A DNA stretch of 64,000 nt from Palsa-504 sp963795795 (GTDB lineage: Bacteria > Actinomycetota > Actinomycetes > Streptosporangiales > Streptosporangiaceae): positions 558,001 through 622,000 of the forward strand of contig CAWCJS010000034.1 in NCBI GenBank assembly GCA_963795795.1, written 5' to 3'. Below, piece by piece: positions 37,187 to 45,838 of this stretch; positions within the stretch are counted from its first letter, which is position 1, and each line of letters opens with the position of its first letter. The notes under the pieces are model-generated. The model was given only the letters and a program-made list of their open reading frames with translations, was not told where the DNA came from and did no database searches. The translations under genes and the position numbers were made by a program.

Positions 37187-38043
37187 TCCCCGCGCAGTTC
37201 GACTACGAGCGGCCCGGATCCCTGGGCGAAGCGGTCCGGGCGCTGGCCGGCGGCGGCGAGGACGCCAAGGTCATCGCGGGCGGGCAGAGCCTGCTGCCGC
37301 TGCTGCGGCTGCGGCTCGCCTACCCCAGCCTGCTGGTCGACCTCGGTGACCTCGGTGAGCTGCGGGGCGTCAGGGACGACGGCGACGCGCTGGTGATCGG
37401 GGCGATGACCACGCACTACTCGCTGATCAGCGATCCGCTCATCCGCGACCACTGCGGGCTGATCGCCGCGGCGGCCAGCACGGTGGCCGACCCCGCCGTC
37501 CGGCACCGCGGCACCATCGGCGGCTCGCTCTCCCACGGCGATCCGGCCGGCGACCTGCCCGCCGTGATGGCCGCGCTCGACGCGACGATGCTCGCCACCG
37601 GACCCGGTGGCGAGCGGGCGATCGCCGCGGCCGACTTCTTCGTGGACTACCTCACCACCGCGCTGACCCCGGGCGAGGTCCTGACCGCCATCCGGGTGCC
37701 CAAGCTCGGCCCCGGCTGGGGCTACCGCTACGAGAAGTTCCAGCCGACCGCGCAGGCCTGGGCGATCGTCGGCGTCGCGGCGCTGGTGCGCCGGGACAAC
37801 GGTCACGTGGCGCAGGCCAGGATCGGGCTCACCAACATGGGCACCGTCCCGGTGCGGGCGCTCGCCGCGGAGGCCGCGGCCGCCGGGGCGGCCGCGACGC
37901 GCGAGGCGCTCGCCGCGGCGGCCCAGCACGCGGACGAGGGCTCCGCCCCGCCGTCCGACCTGCGCGCCGCGGCCGACTACCGCAGGCACCTGGCCCGGGT
38001 TCTCACCGGTCGCGCACTCGCGGTAGCCGCCGGGATCGGGTAA
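37183..38043 (+). CDS. coxM: CO-dehydrogenase-type FAD subunit
   Basis: A 286-residue FAD-binding subunit of the CODH family. The two FAD loops are AGGQSLLPLLRLRL (about 32-45) and TIGGSLSHGDPAGDLP (about 110-125), as in CoxM. It mediates electron transfer from the iron-sulfur subunit to the quinone pool or another acceptor. The ATG overlaps the coxL stop, and a hairpin follows 18 bp after the stop. Confidence 0.94.
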   Translation: MIPAQFDYERPGSLGEAVRALAGGGEDAKVIAGGQSLLPLLRLRLAYPSLLVDLGDLGELRGVRDDGDALVIGAMTTHYSLISDPLIRDHCGLIAAAASTVADPAVRHRGTIGGSLSHGDPAGDLPAVMAALDATMLATGPGGERAIAAADFFVDYLTTALTPGEVLTAIRVPKLGPGWGYRYEKFQPTAQAWAIVGVAALVRRDNGHVAQARIGLTNMGTVPVRALAAEAAAAGAAATREALAAAAQHADEGSAPPSDLRAAADYRRHLARVLTGRALAVAAGIG

Positions 38044-38060
38044 GCCGCATAGGGTGATAC

Positions 38061-38092
38061 GCGGCCGGGACGGGCTTGCCCCGCCCGGCCGC
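38061..38092 (+). terminator. Hairpin after coxM
   Basis: GCGGCCGGG at 38061-38069 pairs with CCCGGCCGC at 38084-38092, with further pairing inside across one bulge. It lies 18 bp after coxM and could end or attenuate transcription before coxG. A short TTTT occurs 11 bp further on. Confidence 0.55.
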
Positions 38093-38178
38093 GCGGTAGG
38101 CCTTTTGCCGACGCGGGCCGATACCGGGCATAATCCACTGACCCCGTCAGGCAGTAAGGCAGAGAGGGTGACGTTCCG

Positions 38179-38967
38179 ATGGCAATGGAGCTCGACAACT
38201 CCTTTACCGTGCCCGTCCCGCCCGAGCAGGCCTGGGACGTCCTGCTTGACGTAAAGCGGATCGCGCCGTGCATGCCCGGCGCGACCGTGGACGAGGTCGA
38301 AGGCGACGTGATCAACGGGCACATCAAGGTCAAGGTCGGACCGGTCTCGCTGACCTACCGCGGAACCGCGACCTTCACCGAGCGCGACGCCGACGCGCGC
38401 GTGGTGGTGCTGGAAGCCTCGGGCAAGGAGACCCGCGGCGCGGGCACCGCCTCCGCCACCGTCCGGGCCTCACTCGAGCCCGATGCCTCGGGGAACAGCA
38501 CCCTGGTCACCATGCACACGACCATGAACGTGACCGGGCGCCCGGCGCAGTTCGGCCGGGGCGTGATGGTGGAGGTAGGCGGCAAGTTGGTGGACCAGTT
38601 CGCCGCGAACCTAGCTACCCTGCTCGGGGAGGACGGCCCGGACAGCACGGTCGCGGCCGACGGCGGCGTGGCGACTGACGCCGCGGCCGGGACCACCGCG
38701 GACGACGCGCAGAGCGCCAACGGGTCCGGCACCGCCGCAGCCGCGCACCAGGACGGAGCGGACCCGGCCGCGGGGGGCACGGTCACCGCCGCTGCGCCGG
38801 CTTCCCCGGCTCCCGCGGACAAGCAGGACTCCATCAACCTGGTCCGGCTGGTCGGGCCCGCCATCCTCAAGCGCGTCGTCCCCGTCGCCGCCATCGCCGC
38901 GGCCCTCGCCCTCCTGGGCAGGCGCCTGTTGCGCCGGGGCCGCGCCAAGGGTGCGGGCGAGGCCTAG
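38179..38967 (+). CDS. coxG: CoxG-like SRPBCC-domain membrane-anchored protein
   Basis: A 262-residue protein with an N-terminal CoxG/SRPBCC domain (MELDNSFTVPVPPEQAWDVLLDVKRIAPCMPGA), a Thr/Ala-rich linker (about 155-215) and a C-terminal hydrophobic helix followed by an Arg-rich end. CoxG is needed in Oligotropha to attach the CODH to the cytoplasmic membrane. Here it lies downstream of coxSLM after a hairpin, and the nitroreductase starts 6 bp after it. Membrane recruitment of the CODH-like complex is the likely role. Confidence 0.9.
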   Translation: MAMELDNSFTVPVPPEQAWDVLLDVKRIAPCMPGATVDEVEGDVINGHIKVKVGPVSLTYRGTATFTERDADARVVVLEASGKETRGAGTASATVRASLEPDASGNSTLVTMHTTMNVTGRPAQFGRGVMVEVGGKLVDQFAANLATLLGEDGPDSTVAADGGVATDAAAGTTADDAQSANGSGTAAAAHQDGADPAAGGTVTAAAPASPAPADKQDSINLVRLVGPAILKRVVPVAAIAAALALLGRRLLRRGRAKGAGEA

Positions 38968-38973
38968 CCGGCG

Positions 38974-39546
38974 GTGGAGTTCCAGGAGGTAGTCCGGCGC
39001 CGGCACATGGTGCGCCGGTTCAGCGACGAGCCAGTCTCGCCGGAGAGCCTGGACCGGATCCTGGCCAACGCGGTCCGCGGCCCGTCCGCCGGGTTCTCGC
39101 AGGGACAGGCGTTCCTGGTCCTGACCGGCGAGGACCTCAAGCGCTTCTGGCCGGTGGCCGGCGCGGCGGCCAGCCCCTCGGTGACGGCGGCACCGCTGGT
39201 CATCGTGCCCATGTCGGCCAAGCAGGTCTACCTGGACCGGTACGCGCTGCCCGACAAGGGCTGGACCGACCGGGACGAGACCCGCTGGCCGGTGCCGTTC
39301 TGGCACATCGACACCGGCATGGCGGCGCTGCTGATCCTGATGACCGTGGTGGACGAGGGCCTGGCCGCGCTTTACTTCGGGATCGTGCCCGAGGACGTGG
39401 CGCGGTTCCGCGAGGCGTTCGGCGTGCCGGACGACCTCGAGCCGATCGGCGCCATCGCCATCGGTCACAACGCGGAGGCCGCCCCGCGCGATCTGCGAGC
39501 CCGCCGCCGCCCCGCGCCGGATGTCATCCATTACGGCCGCTGGTAG
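38974..39546 (+). CDS. Nitroreductase-family FMN oxidoreductase
   Basis: A 190-residue nitroreductase. It begins EFQEVVRRRHMVRRF, the FMN-phosphate-binding R-R-x-x-R-x-F start of the family, with ANAVRGPSAGFSQGQ and a C-terminal PIGAIAIGHNAE. The GTG start at 38974 is 6 bp after coxG, implying cotranscription. It resembles the short nitroreductases related to F420 or flavin chemistry. Whether it serves the CODH-like complex is unknown. Confidence 0.88.
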   Translation: MEFQEVVRRRHMVRRFSDEPVSPESLDRILANAVRGPSAGFSQGQAFLVLTGEDLKRFWPVAGAAASPSVTAAPLVIVPMSAKQVYLDRYALPDKGWTDRDETRWPVPFWHIDTGMAALLILMTVVDEGLAALYFGIVPEDVARFREAFGVPDDLEPIGAIAIGHNAEAAPRDLRARRRPAPDVIHYGRW

Positions 39547-39687
39547 CAGCTTTGGGACCAGCCCATCGGTGTGGCACAGCCGTTCTTGATGGGCAGGCGA
39601 AACCACCAGGCGATCTACGTGCGCTAATGACCAGCACCGCATGCCCGGCCGCCGGACAAGAAACCAATCAGGCCCGCATGGCGTCGA

Positions 39688-41007
39688 ATGTCCATGAGAC
39701 AGCGCATTGCCCTTATTCTCTCCGCCGCCGCCTTGAGTGCTGCCGTCCCGCTCGCGAGCGGGATCGCCACGCCCGCGGGTGCCGCGGCCGCTCGCCCCGG
39801 CGCGGCGCCGAGCTGCCCGCCGCCGACGGCGCGGCACGCCTGGGCGGTGTCGGTGTCGGGTACCGGGAAGGTCAGATGGCAGACGCCGCTGCCGGTCCGC
39901 GGGAACACCGTCGGATCCGCGATCGCGCCGGTCATCGCCGGGCCCGTCGCGGTGCTCGCGCAGGACGGGACGGTCTACGGCGTCCGGCTGGCGGACGGGC
40001 GCCGGCTGTGGGCGTGGCCGGGTGGACAGCTGGTCTACGACATGTGGCGTTCGAGCGGCCTGGTCGTCGTACTCACCGACCAGGTCAGTGACCACGCCAG
40101 GCTGACCGCGCTGGCGACGGCGACCGGGGCGGTGCGGTGGTCGCTGCGGCTCCCGGGACAGGGGCTGTACGGCGGCCAGGCGGCCACCGCGGACGGCGGG
40201 CTGGCGATGACCCGCGAAGACTGGACGCTGCAGGTGGTGAACCTGACCGACGGGGCCGTCCGCTGGGCCCGGCGTACCGGGACCACGCCGGTGCCTGCCG
40301 TGGCCGACGGCCTGGTGATGGCTGGCGTGAACGGGACAGTGGCCGCCTTCGACGCGCGGACCGGTGCGCCGCGCTGGGTCGTCCGCGGCGTGCCCGGCCA
40401 GCCCGCCCTGCAGGCCGCCGGCGGCCTAGTGCTGGTGACCAGCGCGGCCCAGGGCCCGGGCCTCCCGACCGCGCTGACGGCCATCGCGCCCTCGGCCGGC
40501 CGGGTGGCGTGGCGGTTCGATCCCGGCTCCCCGGTCACCGTGCTGGCCGCGGGCCCGGCTGGGCTCGCCGTGGCGACCTACGCCGCCCGTCCGGGCCTGT
40601 ACCTGCTGGACGCGGCGACCGGTCGCCCCCGCTGGCACGTGAACGCTGCCGCAGGCCTGGGGCAGCCCCCGGTCGTGACGGGAGCCGATGTGATCGTGAT
40701 CGAGGGCACCAGCCAGTTGCGGCTCACCGACCGGGACGCGTCTGACGGCCGGGTCCGCTGGCAGCACAGGCTCGGCCTGGTCGAGGCGATCGGCCCGGTG
40801 CTCACCGAGCCAGGGCTCGCGGTGACCCTGACGAACCCAGGAAGGTCCGGCCAGCCCTCGTACCTGGCGGCGTACCGGGTCGCAGGCGGCGGTCCGGCCT
40901 GGCGCGTCGCGATGCCGGCCTACGTGCCGGGGCCGCCCTCGGTCCTGCCCGGCGGCGCGGGGCTGCTGGTCCAACCCGCCGACCCCGGCCAGGCCTGCGA
41001 GGCGTGA
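39688..41007 (+). CDS. Secreted PQQ-like beta-propeller repeat protein
   Basis: A 439-residue protein with a signal peptide (RQRIALILSAAALSAAVPLASGIA, Ala-x-Ala-type cleavage after about 35) and repeated propeller blades of the PQQ/quinoprotein-like type: G-x-V-x-W motifs such as GKVRWQTPL, GAVRWSLRL, GAVRWARRT and GRVRWQHRL. No PQQ-ligand or catalytic residues are evident, so it is probably a structural or BamB-like domain rather than a dehydrogenase. Function unknown. Confidence 0.75.
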   Translation: MSMRQRIALILSAAALSAAVPLASGIATPAGAAAARPGAAPSCPPPTARHAWAVSVSGTGKVRWQTPLPVRGNTVGSAIAPVIAGPVAVLAQDGTVYGVRLADGRRLWAWPGGQLVYDMWRSSGLVVVLTDQVSDHARLTALATATGAVRWSLRLPGQGLYGGQAATADGGLAMTREDWTLQVVNLTDGAVRWARRTGTTPVPAVADGLVMAGVNGTVAAFDARTGAPRWVVRGVPGQPALQAAGGLVLVTSAAQGPGLPTALTAIAPSAGRVAWRFDPGSPVTVLAAGPAGLAVATYAARPGLYLLDAATGRPRWHVNAAAGLGQPPVVTGADVIVIEGTSQLRLTDRDASDGRVRWQHRLGLVEAIGPVLTEPGLAVTLTNPGRSGQPSYLAAYRVAGGGPAWRVAMPAYVPGPPSVLPGGAGLLVQPADPGQACEA

Positions 41008-41044
41008 CCCGGGCCGGGTCCCGGCCTGGGCTACGGTGGTCGTC

Positions 41045-41992
41045 ATGCCTGAGCGGTTTCCAGCCATTGAGCCGTACGACGCGGGGATGCTCGACGTCGG
41101 TGATGGTCAGCGCGTCTACTGGGAGGTCAGCGGCAACCCGGACGGCAAGGCGGCCGTCGCGCTGCACGGCGGGCCGGGCAGCGGCCTGTCACCGGGACGG
41201 CGGCGGGACTTCGACCCGGCGGCCTACCGCTTCGTCCAGTTCGACCAGCGCGGCTGCGGGCGCAGCACGCCCGCCGTCGCGGAGCTGAGCACCAGCCTGG
41301 ACGCCAATACCACCGAGCACCTGATCGGTGACATCGAGCGGCTGCGCGAGCACCTAGGCATCGACAACTGGCTGGTCTGGGGCGGCTCGTGGGGCGTGAC
41401 GCTGGGGCTCGCCTACGCGCAGCGCTACCCGCAGCGGGTCACCGAGATGGTGCTGGTGTCCTGCACCATGACCAGGCCCTCCGACGTGCACTGGCTCTAC
41501 CACGAGGCGGGCCGGTTCTTCCCGGAGGAGTGGCACAGGTACGCCGCGGGCGGCGGGCACGCCGAGAACCTGGTGGTCGCCTACAACCAGCTGCTGAACG
41601 CCGATCCCGATCCCGCGGTCCGGATCCGCGCGGCCCAGGACTGGTGTGCCTGGGAAGACGCGGTGACCTCGCTAGAGGAGGGCTGGACTCCGAACGAGCG
41701 ATATGCGGACCCCCGCTTCCGGATGACCTTCGCGCGGCTGTGCGCGCACTACTTCTCACACGCGGCGTGGCTGGCGGACGGGCAGCTGCTCCGCGACGCG
41801 CCCCGCCTGGCCGGGATCCCCGGCGTGATGATCCACGGCCGGTTCGATATCCAGGGACCGCCCGACGTACCCTGGCTGCTCCACCGGGCCTGGCCGGGCT
41901 CCGAGCTGCACCTGGTCCGGACCGGTCACCAGGGCGGCCAGGAGATGAGCGAGCACATGCTGACCGCGCTGAACCGGTTCGCCCGCACCTAG
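41045..41992 (+). CDS. pip: Proline iminopeptidase
   Basis: A 315-residue alpha/beta hydrolase removing N-terminal proline from peptides. The oxyanion motif HGGPGSG, the FDQRGCGRS signature, the nucleophile GGSWG (Ser), the acid in IHGRFDIQGPP and the late His in RTGHQGG are all present. I choose the ATG at 41045; ATG/GTG codons at 41036 are also in frame. It is convergent with tsaD, and a 15-bp tandem repeat spans both stop codons. Confidence 0.93.
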   Translation: MPERFPAIEPYDAGMLDVGDGQRVYWEVSGNPDGKAAVALHGGPGSGLSPGRRRDFDPAAYRFVQFDQRGCGRSTPAVAELSTSLDANTTEHLIGDIERLREHLGIDNWLVWGGSWGVTLGLAYAQRYPQRVTEMVLVSCTMTRPSDVHWLYHEAGRFFPEEWHRYAAGGGHAENLVVAYNQLLNADPDPAVRIRAAQDWCAWEDAVTSLEEGWTPNERYADPRFRMTFARLCAHYFSHAAWLADGQLLRDAPRLAGIPGVMIHGRFDIQGPPDVPWLLHRAWPGSELHLVRTGHQGGQEMSEHMLTALNRFART

Positions 41993-42032
41993 CGGACGCT
42001 GCCCTAACGGACGCTGCCCTAGCGGACGACGA
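41988..42032. repeat. 15-bp tandem repeat spanning the pip and tsaD stop codons
   Basis: Units 41988-42002 and 42003-42017 differ by one base, and a partial third (CCTAGCGGACG) follows from 42018. CCTAG in the units supplies a stop codon on both strands: TAG of pip at 41990-41992 and the complement for tsaD at 42019-42021. Confidence 0.75.
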
Positions 42033-43050
42033 CCTCGGTGACCGGCAGCGAGGAGTCGGCGGGCAGGTCGAGCGGGGACGGCGGGATGCCCTGGGCCACC
42101 AGCTCCGCGCCCAGCGCGGCCACCATCGCGCCGTTGTCGGTGCACAGCCCGGGCCGCGGCACCCGCAGCCGGAGGCCGGCGGCAGCACACCGTTCCGCGG
42201 CAAGCGAGCGCAGCCGGGAGTTAGCGGCGACGCCGCCGCCGATGATCAGGTCGGCGACGCCGTGGCGCTGGCAGGCCTGCACGGCCTTGCGGGTGAGCAC
42301 GTCGGCGACCGCCTCCTGGAAGGACGCCGCCACATCGGCGGCCGGCACCGGCTCCCCGGCCGCCTGCCGCGCCTCCACCCAGCGGGCCACGGCCGTCTTC
42401 AGCCCCGCGAACGAGAAGTCCAGCGTGCCGTCGCCGTACTTGCCGCGCGGGAAGCTGATCGCGGCGGGGTCGCCCTCGCGGGCCGCCCGGTCGATCGGCG
42501 GCCCGCCGGGGAACGGCATGCCCAGCACCCGGGCCACCTTGTCGTACGCCTCGCCGGCCGCGTCGTCAATGGTCGCGCCGAGCGGGATCACCTGCCGGGC
42601 CACGTCCTGCACGAGGAGCAGCGAGGAATGCCCGCCGGAGACGAGCAGGGCCACCGCGGGCACGGGCAAGGGACCGTGCTCCAGCTGGTCGACGGCGATG
42701 TGCGCGGCCAGGTGATTGACCCCGTACAGCGGCTTGCCGAGCGCGAACGCGTAGGCCTTGGCCGCGGCCACCCCGACCAGCAGCGCGCCCGCCAGGCCGG
42801 GCCCGGCGGTGACGGCCACGGCGTCGATCTGGCTGGCGCGGACGCCTGCCGTGGCCAGGGCGCGGTCGAAGGTCGGGGTCATCGCCTCCAGGTGCGCCCG
42901 GCTGGCCACCTCGGGCACCACGCCGCCGAACCGCGCGTGCTCGTCCACGCTGGAGGCCACCGCGTCCGCGAGCAGCTCGCGCCCGCGGACCACCCCGACG
43001 CCGGTCTCGTCGCACGAGGTCTCGATGCCCAGGATCAGGGGGGCGGCCAT
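42019..43050 (-). CDS. tsaD: tRNA t6A threonylcarbamoyltransferase TsaD
   Basis: A 343-residue TsaD/Kae1, catalysing transfer of threonylcarbamoyl to A37 of ANN-reading tRNAs. The ASKHA fold begins ILGIETSCDETGVGVV, the metal ligands are H113 and H117 (NHLAAH), and LLVSGGHSSL and GGGVAANSRLR are conserved. Its ATG overlaps the rimI stop. With tsaB and tsaE in the same cluster, three of the four t6A genes are here; tsaC is not in the window. Confidence 0.97.
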   Translation of the reverse strand: MAAPLILGIETSCDETGVGVVRGRELLADAVASSVDEHARFGGVVPEVASRAHLEAMTPTFDRALATAGVRASQIDAVAVTAGPGLAGALLVGVAAAKAYAFALGKPLYGVNHLAAHIAVDQLEHGPLPVPAVALLVSGGHSSLLLVQDVARQVIPLGATIDDAAGEAYDKVARVLGMPFPGGPPIDRAAREGDPAAISFPRGKYGDGTLDFSFAGLKTAVARWVEARQAAGEPVPAADVAASFQEAVADVLTRKAVQACQRHGVADLIIGGGVAANSRLRSLAAERCAAAGLRLRVPRPGLCTDNGAMVAALGAELVAQGIPPSPLDLPADSSLPVTEVVVR

Positions 43051-43526
43051 CAGGTGAGCACCTTCCGCATGACCACGGCGTCGACGCCGGACGGCTGGTA
43101 GTACCCCCGCCTGATCCCGATCTCCTCGAAGCCGTGCCGCAGGTACAGGCTGCGGGCCCGCGGGTTGTCCTGGCGGACCTCGAGCATGACCTCCGTGTGG
43201 CCGCGCCGGGCCGCCTCGTCGATCAGCTTGCCGAGCAGCGCCGTGCCGGTGCCCTGCCCCCAGTGCGCCGGATGTACCGCCAGGGTCAGCACGTCGGCCT
43301 GCGGCCCGCCGGTGAACATCATCCCCGCGTACCCGATCACCGTGTGCCCCTCCCCGGCCACCAGGTAGAGCCGGCGCGAGGCCGGCTGGGCGAACTCCGC
43401 CGCGAACATCTCCGGTGTCCACGCGTCGTCGGGAAACAGCTCGCGCTCCAGCGCCAGGATCGCCGACCGGTCGCCCCGCCGCATCGGCCTGAGCCTGACC
43501 GCGTTCTCCCGGGGGAAAGCCTTCAC
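43050..43526 (-). CDS. rimI: Ribosomal protein S18-alanine N-acetyltransferase-like (GNAT)
   Basis: A 158-residue GNAT acetyltransferase with VRLRPMRRGDRSAILALERELFPDDAWT, the acetyl-CoA loop VHPAHWGQGTGTALL and RQDNPRARSLYLRHGFEEIGIRRGYY, matching RimI. The start is a GTG at 43526 that overlaps the tsaB stop (GTGA). It sits between tsaB and tsaD, the usual actinobacterial location. Confidence 0.93.
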   Translation of the reverse strand: MKAFPRENAVRLRPMRRGDRSAILALERELFPDDAWTPEMFAAEFAQPASRRLYLVAGEGHTVIGYAGMMFTGGPQADVLTLAVHPAHWGQGTGTALLGKLIDEAARRGHTEVMLEVRQDNPRARSLYLRHGFEEIGIRRGYYQPSGVDAVVMRKVLT

Positions 43527-44185
43527 GGCGGGGTGACCCGCTTCGGCGGCCCGGGTTCCCTGGCGTCCGGGCGCCGCAGGTACAGCGGCTCGGCCGGCAG
43601 CAGCGGCGGCCGGGCCAGGCCGGGCGGCCGTCCCGCGGCGATCTCGCACAGCGTGCGGGCCTCCGGGTACATCGGCGCGATCACCGGACCGAACGCGTCG
43701 GCGTACAGCGGGCCGCCGGCCCCCGCCACCGGAAGCAGGACCGCGCCCGGGATCGCGTCGGCCCGGCCGACCGCGGGACCCTCCAGGCGGCGGCCGGACG
43801 CGTCGTAGCGCGCCCAGTAGACCTCACGGCGCCGGGCGTCGGTGGCCACGAGGAACTCGGTCCCGGCCTGCGCGGCCGCGGCCACGGCGATCACGTCCAG
43901 CGAGCACACGCCGTACACGGGCAGGCCCAGCACGGCGCCGAGCACCCGGGCGGTCACGACCCCGACCCGCAACCCGGTGTAGGGTCCGGGACCCACCCCC
44001 ACGGCGACCCCGGTGAGGTCGCCCCGCGCGGCGCCCGCGTCCGCCATGACCTTCGCGATCATGGGCGTGAGCAGCTCGGAGTGCCGCCTGGCGTCGAGGG
44101 CGAACGCCTCGCTGACCACGCGCTCCCCGTCGTGCAGAGCCACGCTGACCGCGGGAGTCGCCGTATCGAAACCCACCACAAGCAC
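43523..44185 (-). CDS. tsaB: t6A synthesis dimerisation protein TsaB
   Basis: A 220-residue TsaB, the non-catalytic ASKHA partner that dimerises with TsaD. It begins LVVGFDTATPAVSVALHDGERVVSEAF and holds GVAVGVGPGPYTGLRVGV. The start is the GTG at 44185. It is followed by rimI (overlap) and preceded by an unknown membrane protein gene. Confidence 0.93.
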   Translation of the reverse strand: MLVVGFDTATPAVSVALHDGERVVSEAFALDARRHSELLTPMIAKVMADAGAARGDLTGVAVGVGPGPYTGLRVGVVTARVLGAVLGLPVYGVCSLDVIAVAAAAQAGTEFLVATDARRREVYWARYDASGRRLEGPAVGRADAIPGAVLLPVAGAGGPLYADAFGPVIAPMYPEARTLCEIAAGRPPGLARPPLLPAEPLYLRRPDAREPGPPKRVTPP

Positions 44186-44226
44186 GCCGCCCAGCCTAGT
44201 GGCCGCGGCGACCTCGATCGCCGCGG

Positions 44227-45267
44227 CTAGAGCAGCCTGGCCGCGGCCGCCTGGGCGAAGGCGAGCGCCGCGGCCGATAGCTGGGCCTTGGAGACGGGCC
44301 CGTAGGTGCCGCGGTTGGAGTGCTGCAGCCCGTTGACGGTCACGGTCACGATGACGTTGTGGTACCGCACGATGACGGTCGCCACGTCCGTGACGGCTCC
44401 GCCCACCCGGAACACCTGCAGGGAACTGAACGCCTGGTTGCCGAGCCCGCTCAGCAGCGTCACCGTGGCCCGGGGGTTTGGGGAGTTCTTGGGCGGGTGC
44501 TCGGTGCTCTGCAGGGACGAGGCGTAGGCGTCGATCGCGGCCGCGGTGGCGCTGCCGTTCCCGCTGGCCAGACCGTTCGGCGCGTAGGCGAGCAGGTTGA
44601 GCTCGAGCAAGCGGTAAACCGGGGCCCGGTCGATGCTCCAGTTGCAGGCCGACTCGGCCGACCCGCCGACCGGCAGCGGGGACGCGACCTTGACCTTCCC
44701 GGGCAGGAACTGCTGCACGGTGCCGGCGGGCACCGTCTCGCACGCGTCCGGCACCTGCTGAAGCTCGCCGGGCTGGAAGCTGGTGATGAGCGCGTTGGGC
44801 ACGACCGAGGCCGGACCGGGCCCGCCGCCCAGCACCAGGCCCACCACGGTCGCCCCCGCGATCAGCCCGGCCAGCCCGCCCGCCAGGAGGTACCACTGCC
44901 GGCGCTTGCGCGCGGCGGCCCGCCGGGCGCGCCCGCCCTGGACCCGCGGCGGGCTCGGCGGCGGCTCTTCCGCGTCAGGGTCGGCGTCGGGCCCGGCCCA
45001 TCCCGGGTCCTGGCCATCCGGCTGCCGTTCGGCCAGCGGATCGGCCAGGCGCTGGGGATCGGCGGGCCGGGTGGGGTAGGCGGCTCCGGGCGGGGCCGCG
45101 GTCTGCCAGGAACCCAGGGGATACTCGGGGCTCAGCCGGCCCGGGCTGGAGGACCCGGAGGGGCGAGCCGGGCGGATCGGCGGCAGGCCGGCCCACGGCG
45201 GATCCTCGCCCTGGGGGGGCGGCAGGAAGTCCTGCTCGGGCACGGCACGCCTCCGGGAGAACGGCAC
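44227..45267 (-). CDS. Single-pass membrane protein, DUF3558-like
   Basis: A 346-residue protein with a Pro/Gly-rich cytosolic half (about 1-115), a basic stop (RRAAARKRRQW), one helix (YLLAGGLAGLIAGATVVGLVLGG) and an extracytoplasmic domain with two cysteines (DACETV and SACNWS) that probably form a disulfide. The outer part resembles DUF3558-type lipoproteins weakly. No known function. It is inserted between tsaE and tsaB in an otherwise standard operon. Confidence 0.7.
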   Translation of the reverse strand: MPFSRRRAVPEQDFLPPPQGEDPPWAGLPPIRPARPSGSSSPGRLSPEYPLGSWQTAAPPGAAYPTRPADPQRLADPLAERQPDGQDPGWAGPDADPDAEEPPPSPPRVQGGRARRAAARKRRQWYLLAGGLAGLIAGATVVGLVLGGGPGPASVVPNALITSFQPGELQQVPDACETVPAGTVQQFLPGKVKVASPLPVGGSAESACNWSIDRAPVYRLLELNLLAYAPNGLASGNGSATAAAIDAYASSLQSTEHPPKNSPNPRATVTLLSGLGNQAFSSLQVFRVGGAVTDVATVIVRYHNVIVTVTVNGLQHSNRGTYGPVSKAQLSAAALAFAQAAAARLL

Positions 45268-45328
45268 GGTCCTCGGGCGGCACGATCCGCAGACCGGGGA
45301 GCGAGTACAGCGGAACTATAAACGGTGG

Positions 45329-45838
45329 TCAGGGTGAAAGTTCGGGTAATTCAGATTCGTCTGCGCCATTCCAGCGCGCGCCGTGACCAATGATCCGGAC
45401 CATCCGCGTATCACCGTCCGGGGCGGGCTCGATCGAGATCTCGAGGCGGTCGTCGGCCAGCCCCTCGGCCAGCCCCTCACCCCACTCCACGACCGTGACG
45501 GCGCGGGCGAGATCGGCGTCGAGATCCAGGTCGTCGACCTCGGCGATGCTGTGCAGGCGGTAGGCGTCCGCGTGCACCAGCGCCGGGCCCGGTCCGGACA
45601 AGGCCGGGTGGACCCGGGCGATGACGAAGGTGGGTGACGTGACCGGCCCGCGGACCCCCAGTCCGGCCCCGATCCCCTGGACCAGGGTGGTCTTGCCCGC
45701 GCCCAGCGGGCCCGCCAGGATGACGAGGTCACCGGCGCGGAGGCGTCCGGCGAGATCGCGGCCCAGGTCCCGCATCGCGTCGGCGGTCGGGACGCGCAGG
45801 TCGCGGGGCGGGCACCACCGCTCGTTCGGGATAATCAT
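45329..45838 (-). CDS. tsaE: t6A synthesis ATPase TsaE
   Basis: A 169-residue P-loop ATPase regulating the TsaB-TsaD complex. Walker A is GPLGAGKTT at about 43-51, followed by TSPTFVIARVHP, HADAYRL and VTVVEWGE. The ATG overlaps the alr stop (ATGA). The first 15 residues (MIIPNERWCPPRDLR) precede the usual TsaE start and include residues encoded by copy C of the dispersed 16-mer; no alternative start codon is near the family core. Confidence 0.93.
   Translation of the reverse strand: MIIPNERWCPPRDLRVPTADAMRDLGRDLAGRLRAGDLVILAGPLGAGKTTLVQGIGAGLGVRGPVTSPTFVIARVHPALSGPGPALVHADAYRLHSIAEVDDLDLDADLARAVTVVEWGEGLAEGLADDRLEISIEPAPDGDTRMVRIIGHGARWNGADESELPELSP
45804..45829 (+). repeat. Dispersed element copy C, at the 5' end of tsaE
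   Basis: CGGGGC at 45804-45809, four bases, then ACCACCGCTCGTTCGG at 45814-45829, identical to copies A, B and D. It lies on the strand opposite to tsaE and is read there as PNERW in an N-terminal extension. Confidence 0.85.

Noticed and set aside
39547..39687. Gap between the nitroreductase and propeller genes
   Set aside because: No clear terminator, operator or short gene was found.
41692..41717. Possible fifth copy of the dispersed element in pip (CCGAACGAGCG, then CCCCCG at the same spacing)
   Set aside because: Only 11 of 16 core bases match, and the encoded ADPRF segment is expected in proline iminopeptidases, so protein conservation may explain it. Worth including in a degenerate search but not counted.
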